Positions 1-8,270 of a stretch of DNA of 64,000 nt are shown one piece after another (positions within the stretch are counted from its first letter, which is position 1; each line of letters starts with the position of its first letter). The notes below the pieces were generated by a model. The model was not told the origin of the DNA. It searched no databases and worked only from the letters and a program-made list of their open reading frames with translations. Source of the stretch: Roseiconus nitratireducens (GTDB lineage: Bacteria; Planctomycetota; Planctomycetia; Pirellulales; Pirellulaceae); the NCBI RefSeq assembly GCF_008629675.1, contig NZ_VWOX01000010.1:124001-188000 (forward strand), given 5' to 3'. A program made the translations under genes and the position numbers.

Positions 1-352
1 CGACTCGCCAAGCGATCGGTGTCAGCGGGTGAAAACGTCGGTCCAGAACGGACCGTAGGGGTTGTATCGAGTGTTCCGAATCGGAACCTTCGACAATTCT
101 ATAAATCGAGCCATAAAAGGTAATGACCCGGATTGGCGATTCGGGCATTTTAGGAAAGAAACGCATAAATTGCGGCTTGGCGGCCATGCAATTCGGGTCC
201 GCGTTGGCGGAAAGGGAAACGGCCGCCGGGACGCTGCCGGGGACAGGCCTGGTCGGCGGGGACCGTCCACCCGCTGGGGCGATGCGTCCGCCCATCCGCC
301 TGGCAGGCGGGGCGTGCTCGGCTGCCGATCGTCACGATTGGGGAGACCGCAT
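1..352. other. Stretch without a supported gene
   Basis: This is the region downstream of the minus-strand CNNM/CorC gene. I see no recognisable RNA gene, repeat or protein family. A 30-codon minus-strand frame (ATG at 114, stop at 22) is the only compact reading frame, and it has no Shine-Dalgarno-like sequence in front of it. The longer plus-strand frame starting at 62 runs through the antisense of the CNNM gene and has a His/Gln/Arg-rich translation typical of a shadow frame. Confidence 0.4.
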
Positions 353-1660
353 TCAGCCCGCGATGCGACCCCCGGGTCGGTGTCGGATCTCCATCATTTC
401 GATCTTTTGACGACTGGCCTGCAAAATCTCAAACGCCGTGTCTCCGATTTCAAAGGTGGCCCCGGTCTCTGGAATCTCTCCCAGCGAATTGAGCACGAAT
501 CCGGCGATGGTTTCGTAGTCATCGCTCTCCGGCAACTCCCAGTGCAAACGCTCGTTCAAGTCGTCAATCATCACGCGCCCGCTGACCACGGCCGTGGACT
601 CATCGATGATCTCGAACCGCGTTTCTTCCTCTTCGTCGGATTCGTCAACGATTTCGCCGACGATCTCCTCCAACGCGTCTTCAATGGTCACCACCCCTGC
701 GGTTTGCTGAAATTCATCCAGCACGATCGCCATGTGACTGCGGCTGTGCAAAAACTCCCGCAGCAGCGATTCCACGCTGCGATCGACCGGCACGGTCCAG
801 GCGTGTCGCATGATTTCGCCCAAAGGACGCGAGGGCGTTCGGCCGTCGGTCAATTCGGGCAACAAATCCTTGACGTACAGCACGCCCACGATGGTGTCGA
901 GCGTTCCGTCGTAGACGGGCAAACGCGTGCGTCCGGAATCGATCACCTGTTGCATCACTGCCGGCCAATCGCTGCCGAGTTCAACGGCATCGATGTCGCT
1001 CCGGACCGTCATGATGTGCCCCACGGTGTCGTCACCCAGGTCCATCACGTTCTGGATCATTTCGCGAATGCCGGGGCCGAAGATGCCGCGGTTGGTGCCC
1101 ATGGCGACCATCGTGCGGATTTCATCTTCCAAGAGCTCTTCGGGTTCGTCCCCGTTCTCCTTCTGGCCGCTCAAACGCCGCGTGATCGCTTCAATGACCT
1201 CACCGGGCAACGCGAACGGATCCATCGCCGAGGACAGCGACCGCCAGAACGGCCAAGTGTGATACAGCACTGGGGCGGAGGCAAATCGGGTCACCGCTTC
1301 AGGCAGCCAGGCGTTGACCGCCATGATGGCGATCACGGCAAAGGCGGTCCAACCGCCCAAGGAAGCCAGCGTCCAGGTGACCGGTGCCGTTCGGTCGGCC
1401 GCGCTGGATTCAAACAGCGCCGCGGTTCCGGCGACCAGAAACAGCACGGTGCCGATCATCCGCAGGTACTCGCTGCCGCGAATGACGGAGTCCTGGTGTT
1501 CCAGAATCGACGCGAAACGTTCTCGCTTGCGTTTCATCCGGCAGAAGGCTTCCAGCGACCGGCCGGTGAAAGAATCCAACAGCTCCGCACCGAGTCCGCC
1601 GATGCTGCTGAGCATGAATCCACCGAAAGAAATCAGAATCCAGGGCCAAACCTGATTCAC
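353..1660 (-). CDS. CNNM/CorC-family membrane protein with CBS pair
   Basis: A 435-residue membrane protein of the hemolysin C/CorC/CNNM type, a family linked to divalent cation (Mg2+ or Co2+) transport. The N-terminal DUF21-like part has hydrophobic segments near residues 7-27, 66-84 and 100-118. A cytoplasmic CBS pair follows at about 205-340, with the typical motif VVTIEDALEEIVGEI after the second CBS. The C-terminal CorC_HlyC domain covers about 350-430 and contains the characteristic phrase DYETIAGFVL. The start codon overlaps the ybeY stop (ATGA, 1657-1660), so translation is probably coupled. It is the last gene of the phoH-HD-ybeY-corC cluster, an arrangement known from many bacteria. 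The family assignment is firm; the transported ion cannot be read from the sequence. Confidence 0.9.
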   Translation of the reverse strand: MNQVWPWILISFGGFMLSSIGGLGAELLDSFTGRSLEAFCRMKRKRERFASILEHQDSVIRGSEYLRMIGTVLFLVAGTAALFESSAADRTAPVTWTLASLGGWTAFAVIAIMAVNAWLPEAVTRFASAPVLYHTWPFWRSLSSAMDPFALPGEVIEAITRRLSGQKENGDEPEELLEDEIRTMVAMGTNRGIFGPGIREMIQNVMDLGDDTVGHIMTVRSDIDAVELGSDWPAVMQQVIDSGRTRLPVYDGTLDTIVGVLYVKDLLPELTDGRTPSRPLGEIMRHAWTVPVDRSVESLLREFLHSRSHMAIVLDEFQQTAGVVTIEDALEEIVGEIVDESDEEEETRFEIIDESTAVVSGRVMIDDLNERLHWELPESDDYETIAGFVLNSLGEIPETGATFEIGDTAFEILQASRQKIEMMEIRHRPGGRIAG

Positions 1661-2340
1661 CGGGCGAGTCCTCCGTGACGCGAACGGTCCGTCGTCGAAT
1701 TCCCGCCAATCCCCAACTGGTTGAGCACGGCTTGTTCGGCAACCCGCATCTCGCGGCGCTGCGACGGTGTGGCATCGTCCATGCCCGCAATGTGCAACAC
1801 GCCGTGGATCACGTACAGCAGCAGTTCATTCCCGGCCGCCCAACCGGCTTCGACGGCGTTTTCCAGAGCGGTGTCTACGCTGGCAACCAACTCGCCTTCC
1901 AGCCTGGGAGGCTGGTCGGAGTAGGGAAAGCTGATCACGTCGGTCGGATAGTCGTGGGAAAGATGACGCACATTGATTTCGTGAATCGTGGCGTCGTCGG
2001 TGAATCGGACTCCCAATTCCCCCGACATAAATCCGCACGCGGCCGCGGCAAGACGCGCCGCGCGGCCAACGTCATCCGTCGACAAGGACAGTTCGGTTTG
2101 ACGATTCGCAACCGATTCGTCCCACAGGATTTCGACCTGGAGATCGGAGTCGGATCGGGCGCCGGATTCGGTGTCAGCGGAAGCGCTGTCGACGAGGTTG
2201 CCCGGCGATCGGGATGGACGCGCGGGCGATTGAGCGGGCGCTCGATGCACTGCGTCATCGTGCACTGCGTCATCGTTCGAACTGGGAGGCTCCGAATCGT
2301 CGCCGTCGGCAGCGACGGCATCACTTCGCGAAGCAGCCAT
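1657..2340 (-). CDS. ybeY: YbeY endoribonuclease / rRNA maturation factor
   Basis: A YbeY-family metal-dependent RNase, which acts in 16S rRNA 3'-end maturation and 70S ribosome quality control. The conserved core is in the C-terminal half: the phrase HDYPTDVISFPY and the metal motif HGVLHIAGMDD. The usual third zinc ligand (His in HGxLHLxGYDH) is Asp here. The protein is 227 residues from the ATG at 2340, longer than the usual 150-180 because of an N-terminal low-complexity Ser/Asp/Pro-rich extension of about 70 residues. I prefer 2340 because this ATG lies one base after the stop of the upstream HD gene; an in-frame ATG at 2373 would overlap that gene by 32 bases. It sits between phoH/HD and the CNNM gene, the classical ybeY neighbourhood. 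Confidence 0.9.
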   Translation of the reverse strand: MAASRSDAVAADGDDSEPPSSNDDAVHDDAVHRAPAQSPARPSRSPGNLVDSASADTESGARSDSDLQVEILWDESVANRQTELSLSTDDVGRAARLAAAACGFMSGELGVRFTDDATIHEINVRHLSHDYPTDVISFPYSDQPPRLEGELVASVDTALENAVEAGWAAGNELLLYVIHGVLHIAGMDDATPSQRREMRVAEQAVLNQLGIGGNSTTDRSRHGGLAR

Positions 2341-2341
2341 G

Positions 2342-4732
2342 TTAGGCGGGTTGCTGGCTGGGGTATTTGACACGTGCGTGATAAATCGCGGTAAGGGATT
2401 TCACCAAACTCTTTCGGACCAGATTCAGCTGGCGGAAGGTCAGTCCGCATTCGTCGAATTGGCCATCAGCCATCTTCTTTTGCGCGATGCGGTCGACCAG
2501 GTTTTGAATCCGCGCCGGGGTGGGGTCCACCAACGTGCGGCTGGCGCTTTCGACGGCATCGGCCAACATCATGACGGCCGCTTCCAGGGTCTGGGGTTTC
2601 GGCCCAGGGTAGCGGAAATCTTTATCGCTGACCTGAGTTTCGTTGGGGTTTTCTTCGCTGCGTTTGGCGGCTTCGTTGAAGAAGTATTCCACCAACGTCG
2701 TCCCGTGGTGCTGCATGATCAAGTCGATCAACGGCTGCGGCAGGTGGTGGTTTCTGGCCAGATCCGCGCCGTCCTTGACGTGCGCGATGATGACCAGGGT
2801 GCTCATCGCCGGTTGCAGCGAATCGTGCTGGTTGATCCCGCTTTGATTCTCGATGAAGTACTCGGGCTTGAACATCTTTCCGATGTCGTGGAAGTACGCA
2901 CCGACCCGCACCAGCAATCCGTTGGCACCGATCGCGTCGGCGGCCGCTTCCGCAATGGAAGCCACGTTGATGCTGTGGTTGTAGGTCCCCGGTGCGCGTT
3001 GGGCCAATCGACGCAGCAGCGGGTGGCTGGCGTCACTCAGGCTCAGCAGGCTCAGGTCCGTTTGGACGCCAAAGGCTTTTTCCACCATCGGCAACAGCGG
3101 CGTCAGTGCGGCGGCCGATACCAGAATGAAGGCGCCCGACCGCAAGGCTTCTTCGACCAGCACCGACAGGACGTCCAGGAACGTGGTCGCCGTCGGTGCG
3201 ATCTCTTCGACGCCGGGTTCCGCCCCCGGTGCCACCGTCATGGTTTCGCCCCCGACGATGCCGACACCGACAACCGTCAGAGCGGTCACCGCGGCGGAAA
3301 CCGCTCCGACAAACAACAGGTGACTGTGCGAGCGGATTCGTCCTGTCAGGAGGGTGCAACTGGTGCAGGCAGCGGTCAGCATCACCAGGTGCCGCAAGTC
3401 TTCATTCAAAAACAGCGTGACGCTGATGCACGCGGCGGACATCAGTAGCAAGGCCAGATCCCGACCGTACACGATCGCGGCGATGATCGAAGCGACGACC
3501 AGGGGCGCCAGTTCGCTGCGGTACTTGTCACTGGCAACCCAAAAGCTGATGCCGATAGCGCTGATCATCAAGATCAGCAAACGCGTCAACTTGCTGCGAT
3601 CCATGACCAGGGAACGATCGTCGACAAAGACGATGTACGATCCGCACAGCAGGTACAACGCGGCGATCATGCCGGCGTAAGCCGCCAGTCTTGCCAGGCG
3701 ATCGGTCAGCCCACGGTACTTGGTCCACTGAGCGTGTTCCTGACGCAGCAATTCCAGTTCGTCGGCGTTCAGTGGTTCCCCGGCGTCGGCCAACTCGGTT
3801 TGTCCGGCGTAGTATTTTTTCATGACCGGCGGGACGCTGGCTGCGATTTCGGCGCGCGCCGCTTCGCTGGCCTCGTCGTCATAGGTCAGCGTTTCGTACT
3901 CCGGCAGTCGGGTGTAAATCCATTCGCCGATCATTTGCGCGACCATGCGGGCCTGATCCGGATCAACCTGACCGTCGAACAGCCGGCGGAATTCCTCGGC
4001 CAGCGTCTTGTCGATCTTCTGTTCCATCAACGCCACCTGAACGTCGTCCAGGTTGACGTGCACTGAATCCTCCGGGTCGGTGACATAGACCCGGATCACA
4101 CGTTGGCTGCCTTGTTCCGGTTCGTGCTTGAGCGACTGCAGCAACCCGTTCTTGAACTCGGTCGTCCGCAGGGTTCGAAATGCCGTGTCGACCTTTTCCA
4201 ATTCCGGATCGCCCCCCAGCACCGCCTTGATGGCTTTGAAGCGGTCCGCCGGTGACGCCCGATCTTCTCCCGCCGACTCCGGCGTGATCGGTTCAAGCGA
4301 CGAGAACTCGGCGAAGGCCTTTCGTTCTTCGTCGCTCATTTCCTGCATCGAACGCGACGCTTGGATCACGAACAGGCGATTCTTCAGCCGGGCGCGCAGC
4401 TGTTCCAGCGGCGCGGTACGGTTTCGGTAGAAAACCGGGACCTCACGGACCTTTTGCAGCCGCATCGCTTCGGTCTGCATTTTGTTTTCAACTTCGAAGT
4501 TCACCCGGGCGATGACATCCCGCATCGGGATGGTTCCGCTGCGATAGGCGAACCTCGGTTCCCAGGCCTTGCAGATGACCAACAGGGCGGTGGCGGCCAG
4601 CACGCCGATGGCGATTCGGGCTGCCCAATCCGCCTTGTCACTGTCTTGCCACCACTGGACGAATTTCGGCTTGGGAATCCCCAGCGATTCAATCCGCTGT
4701 TGCCGCGTCCGGGTTTTGTTTTGGCTATTCAT
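2342..4732 (-). CDS. pgpH: 7TM-HD phosphohydrolase (PgpH-like)
   Basis: A 796-residue membrane phosphohydrolase with the 7TMR-HD architecture. There is one membrane segment near residues 40-57 and a large extracytoplasmic 7TMR-HDED-like domain (about 60-330). A block of hydrophobic segments follows (about 335-560), then a cytoplasmic HD domain with the motif HDIGKMFKPEYF and later a conserved His pair in MQHHGTTLVEYFF. Characterised members (Listeria PgpH) hydrolyse c-di-AMP; that substrate is inferred from the family only. It lies between phoH (30 bases upstream) and ybeY (one base downstream if ybeY starts at 2340), a gene order shared by many bacteria. The catalytic His-Asp pair is present, so it is probably active. 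Confidence 0.88.
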   Translation of the reverse strand: MNSQNKTRTRQQRIESLGIPKPKFVQWWQDSDKADWAARIAIGVLAATALLVICKAWEPRFAYRSGTIPMRDVIARVNFEVENKMQTEAMRLQKVREVPVFYRNRTAPLEQLRARLKNRLFVIQASRSMQEMSDEERKAFAEFSSLEPITPESAGEDRASPADRFKAIKAVLGGDPELEKVDTAFRTLRTTEFKNGLLQSLKHEPEQGSQRVIRVYVTDPEDSVHVNLDDVQVALMEQKIDKTLAEEFRRLFDGQVDPDQARMVAQMIGEWIYTRLPEYETLTYDDEASEAARAEIAASVPPVMKKYYAGQTELADAGEPLNADELELLRQEHAQWTKYRGLTDRLARLAAYAGMIAALYLLCGSYIVFVDDRSLVMDRSKLTRLLILMISAIGISFWVASDKYRSELAPLVVASIIAAIVYGRDLALLLMSAACISVTLFLNEDLRHLVMLTAACTSCTLLTGRIRSHSHLLFVGAVSAAVTALTVVGVGIVGGETMTVAPGAEPGVEEIAPTATTFLDVLSVLVEEALRSGAFILVSAAALTPLLPMVEKAFGVQTDLSLLSLSDASHPLLRRLAQRAPGTYNHSINVASIAEAAADAIGANGLLVRVGAYFHDIGKMFKPEYFIENQSGINQHDSLQPAMSTLVIIAHVKDGADLARNHHLPQPLIDLIMQHHGTTLVEYFFNEAAKRSEENPNETQVSDKDFRYPGPKPQTLEAAVMMLADAVESASRTLVDPTPARIQNLVDRIAQKKMADGQFDECGLTFRQLNLVRKSLVKSLTAIYHARVKYPSQQPA

Positions 4733-4762
4733 AACGTGTGATCGTCGCCTACGGTGCAGGAC

Positions 4763-5830
4763 TTATCGATCCAAACGACCCTCACCCGACGAGCCCGCGG
4801 CCACATCGCCGCCGATGACGCGGACCGGACCACGACGGTTTCGTGACCCGCGCCCGGATTCTGCGTTGTTACGCCCCACGTCGTCGGCTTCATACGCTTC
4901 GACGATGCGTTGTACCAATCGGTGTCGCACAATGTCTTGAGGGCCCAAGCGAACCACTCCGATGGCCTTGATCGGGCTCAGCCGCCGAAGCGCGTCGCGG
5001 AGACCGCTGGTGACGCCATGGGGCAAGTCCTGTTGCGTCGCGTCGCCGCTGACAACCATCTTGCTGCGTTCACCCATTCGAGTCAGAAACATCTTCATCT
5101 GCGCGACGGTGGTGTTTTGAGCTTCGTCCAGAATGATGAACGCGTCGTTGAGTGTCCGGCCGCGCATGTACGCCAACGGAATGACCTCGATGATTTCCTG
5201 CTCCATCAACTCGCGGGCGCGGTCGTAGTCGACCATTTCGCCCAGCGCGTCCAGCAGCGGTCGCAGGTACGGATTCAGTTTCGCCCTCAGGTCGCCGGGC
5301 AGGAACCCCAGGTTCTCCCCCGCTTCGACGGCCGGGCGGACCAGCACGATTTTGCGAATCTGTCCGGCTTTGAGCGCCTCGACCGCGGTGGCCACCGCCA
5401 GGTACGTTTTGCCGCAGCCGGCAGGGCCGGTCGCGAACGTCAGGTCGTGATCGCGGATCGTTTCCACGTAATGGGCCTGGCCTTCGGTCCGGGGCCGAAT
5501 GCGGCGTCCGGCGTGCTGGATGGCGATGTCTTCTGTCGCCGCAATTTTTGCGGTTCCGGCGCGCTCGATGGTCGCGCCCTGTTGGGCGGCCACCGTTTCA
5601 ATGTCTTCGTCGTTGATGCCGCCGCGCTTGCGGCATTGGTTGAGCAACAGTTCCAAGGAGCGCATCGCGCCGTTGACGTTCTCGCCTTCACCCGCGATCC
5701 GCACACGTCCGTTGCGGTGAGTGATCGTGACGTCAAACAGCTGGCGTAACTTTCGCAAATGCTGGTCACGCGGCCCGAACAGCTGCAACAGCTCTTCGGG
5801 GGAATTCACCATCAAGGTTGCTTCAGTCAT
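4763..5830 (-). CDS. phoH: PhoH-family ATPase
   Basis: A 355-residue PhoH-like P-loop ATPase of the cytosolic type. Walker A is GPAGCGKT at about residue 136, and the Walker B region reads FIILDEAQNT. The N-terminal 80 residues resemble the KH-type RNA-binding part of PhoH/PhoL proteins. PhoH-like proteins are thought to be RNA-associated ATPases or helicases that work together with YbeY; this rests on family knowledge and co-occurrence. It is the first gene of the phoH-HD-ybeY-corC cluster, preceded by a 0.5 kb gap that should carry the promoter. The C-terminal 40 residues after the conserved core are basic and low in complexity. Confidence 0.9.
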   Translation of the reverse strand: MTEATLMVNSPEELLQLFGPRDQHLRKLRQLFDVTITHRNGRVRIAGEGENVNGAMRSLELLLNQCRKRGGINDEDIETVAAQQGATIERAGTAKIAATEDIAIQHAGRRIRPRTEGQAHYVETIRDHDLTFATGPAGCGKTYLAVATAVEALKAGQIRKIVLVRPAVEAGENLGFLPGDLRAKLNPYLRPLLDALGEMVDYDRARELMEQEIIEVIPLAYMRGRTLNDAFIILDEAQNTTVAQMKMFLTRMGERSKMVVSGDATQQDLPHGVTSGLRDALRRLSPIKAIGVVRLGPQDIVRHRLVQRIVEAYEADDVGRNNAESGRGSRNRRGPVRVIGGDVAAGSSGEGRLDR

Positions 5831-6326
5831 TCAAAAGGACCGCCGGGGGCGGCCAAAGCTTGGGAATGATCCCCACCAAAATCTTCTCCAGCGGAAATCG
5901 AGTTCACATCCATCAATCGTATCGCCATGGTCCGCCACGGGTACCCGCGGCGATTGCGATCGGCGATTCGAAGATGATTTGTCATTGAAGTGAAAGACAC
6001 CTGTCTGTGTTTTTGGATCGTCCCGGTTGTCGGATCGTCCCAGCGGAAAGCGACGGCACCCCCGCCGGCCCGAGGGCTCTGCTAAGTGCCATTCTGGCGG
6101 TCAAAGTCCGTCCCTGTATACCTGCAATTCCGCTTTTTTCTTAGTCGCAAAACGATGCCGCGAAAATCATTTCGGCCGATATTTATGGGATTTCTTGATG
6201 CTCAGAAGACTCTCTGCGGATCGGCCGGCGGATTCCGGATTGTTGCCGTTTCGACAATTCGGGGGATTTCGTGTTTGCCAGGGCATCTCGAAGCAAAGGC
6301 TGGACCAATCTCGGCGGCCGGACAGG
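5831..6326. other. Intergenic gap between cdsA and phoH
   Basis: About 500 bases separate the end of cdsA from the start of phoH, both on the minus strand. Short plus-strand frames occur but lack family features and ribosome binding sites. The stretch around 6130-6190 is locally richer in A/T than its surroundings and could hold the phoH promoter. No clear hairpin, repeat or riboswitch was recognised. Confidence 0.4.
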
Positions 6327-7355
6327 TCAGGCTCCACCCACGCCGGCCGCGAAACAAAAAAATGCCGGAACGCTCGCCGCCAGCAGGGAGTCGGTGACGT
6401 CCCAGACACCGCCCAAGCCTGGCAACAGGTTGCCGCTGTCCTTGACGCCGGCGTCGCGTTTGAACAGTGATTCGGCCAAATCACCGATCATGCCGGCGAC
6501 GGCCAGCACCGGGCCCAGTACCAGCGCGCCCCAATGCGGCAACGCCAACACGCCGGCCAGTCCCGTGGCGGGGGTCGTGTTCGACTGGGGTTCGGTCAGC
6601 CAAGGAATCAGCACCGCCAAACAGCCGTAGGCCACGACGGTCGCTGTCACGATCCCGCCGATCGATCCTTCCACCGTCTTGCCCGGCGACAACCGAGGGA
6701 TCAGCTTGTGACGCCCGATCGCCTTTCCCGTGAAGTAGGCGCCCGCGTCGGTGGACTTGGTGACCGCGATGATCGTGATCAGCGCGGCGAGTCCGAATCG
6801 TGCGTCCGTTGACGCGTGCAGCCCCCGCGTGGCGACCAACATCGCCATCGGCAGCCCGACGTACATGGAAACGAAGACGCCGTTGCAGGTTCGCCGAATC
6901 GTCGCCCCGGCTGTTTGATTGATCGTGGGAGTCAATCGCTGTCCGCTGACGGAATCTTCGTGCTCCTGAGCGTACTCCACGATCCGGTTGTAATGTCGCA
7001 TCTCCCAAATCAGGACGACGAAGATCGCCGCCACGGACCCCAGCACGATCCAACCGAGTCGCCCCACCGGACAATCGGCGGGATAGTCGTCCGGACTCAG
7101 GGCCCACAGAAACGGAATCCCCGATGACAAGGCGACCAGCGTGGGACCGGTCACGCAGGAGATCGGACGAACGGGATGATCGGCCGCACGCAACATGCCC
7201 GCGATTTCCCCGGCGGTTCCGATCGTGAAAAACAGCAGCAGCGGAAGCAACCACACGCCCTCGGCCCCGGGGACCACCACGAAGGCATCCAATAGGATCA
7301 ATCCGACGACGACAGTGATCAGGATCGCGCTGGTGCGCAGCCGGTCTGCCAACAT
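6327..7355 (-). CDS. cdsA: Phosphatidate cytidylyltransferase
   Basis: CDP-diglyceride synthase converts phosphatidate and CTP to CDP-diacylglycerol, the branch point for membrane phospholipids. The 342-residue protein is a multi-pass membrane protein. The family signature region is near residues 212-235 (KLIPRLSPGKTVEGSIGG), preceded by the conserved phrase KSTDAGAYFTGKAIGRH. Length and signature fit the family, although an acidic loop at about 125-145 is longer than in E. coli. It lies 137 bases downstream of uppS on the same strand; uppS-cdsA is a classical pair in isoprenoid and phospholipid metabolism. The ATG at 7355 is followed directly by the first membrane segment. Confidence 0.93.
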   Translation of the reverse strand: MLADRLRTSAILITVVVGLILLDAFVVVPGAEGVWLLPLLLFFTIGTAGEIAGMLRAADHPVRPISCVTGPTLVALSSGIPFLWALSPDDYPADCPVGRLGWIVLGSVAAIFVVLIWEMRHYNRIVEYAQEHEDSVSGQRLTPTINQTAGATIRRTCNGVFVSMYVGLPMAMLVATRGLHASTDARFGLAALITIIAVTKSTDAGAYFTGKAIGRHKLIPRLSPGKTVEGSIGGIVTATVVAYGCLAVLIPWLTEPQSNTTPATGLAGVLALPHWGALVLGPVLAVAGMIGDLAESLFKRDAGVKDSGNLLPGLGGVWDVTDSLLAASVPAFFCFAAGVGGA

Positions 7356-7492
7356 TTGTGTCTCTTTTGATGCAGCGTTCGGGACTTGCAGCGTTCAGGC
7401 ATTCGATGGGGTCGGGGCAAAGCGACGCCCGATCCCAACACTTACGGTTCATCGCATCGCAGGCCATCGCATCACCCGTGAACGTTTCCGGA

Positions 7493-8263
7493 TCACTGGC
7501 CGACCGAAAGGCCACCGAATCGACGATCGCGTGATGCGAAACTTCGCAAGGCTTGTTCGAACTCTTCGCGACTGAATTCCGGCCAACAGGTCTCCGTGAC
7601 CCACAGTTCGGCATAGCTGATTTGCCACAACAGAAAATTACTGACTCTCATTTCGCCGCCGGTGCGAATCATCAAGTCCACGTCGGGCAAGCCGGCGGTA
7701 TAGAGCCTGTTCTCGACGGTCTGTTCGTCGATTTCGGTAATCTCGAGCCGCCCCTCCAGAACTTCGTTGCAAATCCTTCGGGTGGCCTGGGCCAGTTCGT
7801 CACGGCCGCCGTAGTCCACGGCCAGTACCAACTGCGTCCCAGGGTTGCCGGCCGACATCTCCAATGTTTTGTCCATCTCGGCCAAAACGTTTGGCGGCAG
7901 GCGGTCGCGGCGGCCGATGACGCGCAGACGCAGCCCCTGTTCCATGATCAGCCGGCGTTCCTCGATCAGGTACTGCTCCAGCAGATGCATCAAGAAGTCC
8001 AGTTCCGCCTGCGGCCGCTTCCAATTCTCACTGGACAGGCAGTACAGGGTCACGGCGTCGATGCCCAATTCGGTGCAGGTTTCACTGATCATCCGGACCG
8101 TGTTGACGCCGCGTCGGTGGCCTTCGATCCGCGGCAACCCGCGGGCCTGGGCCCAGCGGCCGTTGCCGTCCATGATGATGGCGACGTGATCCGGCAGATC
8201 GCCGCTCTGCGGACGTTCCCGCGGGGCGGCCGACTGGGACCCGTCAGACTGTTTGGAATCCAT
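7493..8263 (-). CDS. uppS: Isoprenyl (undecaprenyl) diphosphate synthase
   Basis: A cis-prenyltransferase that makes the C55 lipid carrier for cell-wall and glycan synthesis. It has 256 residues. Near residue 28 is the diagnostic motif HVAIIMDGNGRWAQ, with the catalytic Asp of MDGNGRW, followed by the conserved GHRRGV. The C-terminal signature reads PDVDLMIRTGGEMRVSNF and then LWQISYAELWV. All family landmarks are present. The gene starts 7 bases after the purA stop, so the two are probably co-transcribed, with cdsA following. The first 25 residues are a short polar extension before the catalytic core. Confidence 0.95.
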   Translation of the reverse strand: MDSKQSDGSQSAAPRERPQSGDLPDHVAIIMDGNGRWAQARGLPRIEGHRRGVNTVRMISETCTELGIDAVTLYCLSSENWKRPQAELDFLMHLLEQYLIEERRLIMEQGLRLRVIGRRDRLPPNVLAEMDKTLEMSAGNPGTQLVLAVDYGGRDELAQATRRICNEVLEGRLEITEIDEQTVENRLYTAGLPDVDLMIRTGGEMRVSNFLLWQISYAELWVTETCWPEFSREEFEQALRSFASRDRRFGGLSVGQ

Positions 8264-8270
8264 CGATCGC

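Noticed and set aside
22..114. 30-codon minus-strand frame beginning MARFIELSK and rich in aromatic and basic residues
   Set aside because: No ribosome binding site and no recognised family; too short to support without conservation or expression data.
62..1678. 538-codon plus-strand frame opposite the CNNM gene
   Set aside because: The translation is His/Gln/Arg/Asp-rich as expected from the antisense of a GC-rich gene; the minus-strand frame has clear CBS and CorC_HlyC motifs.
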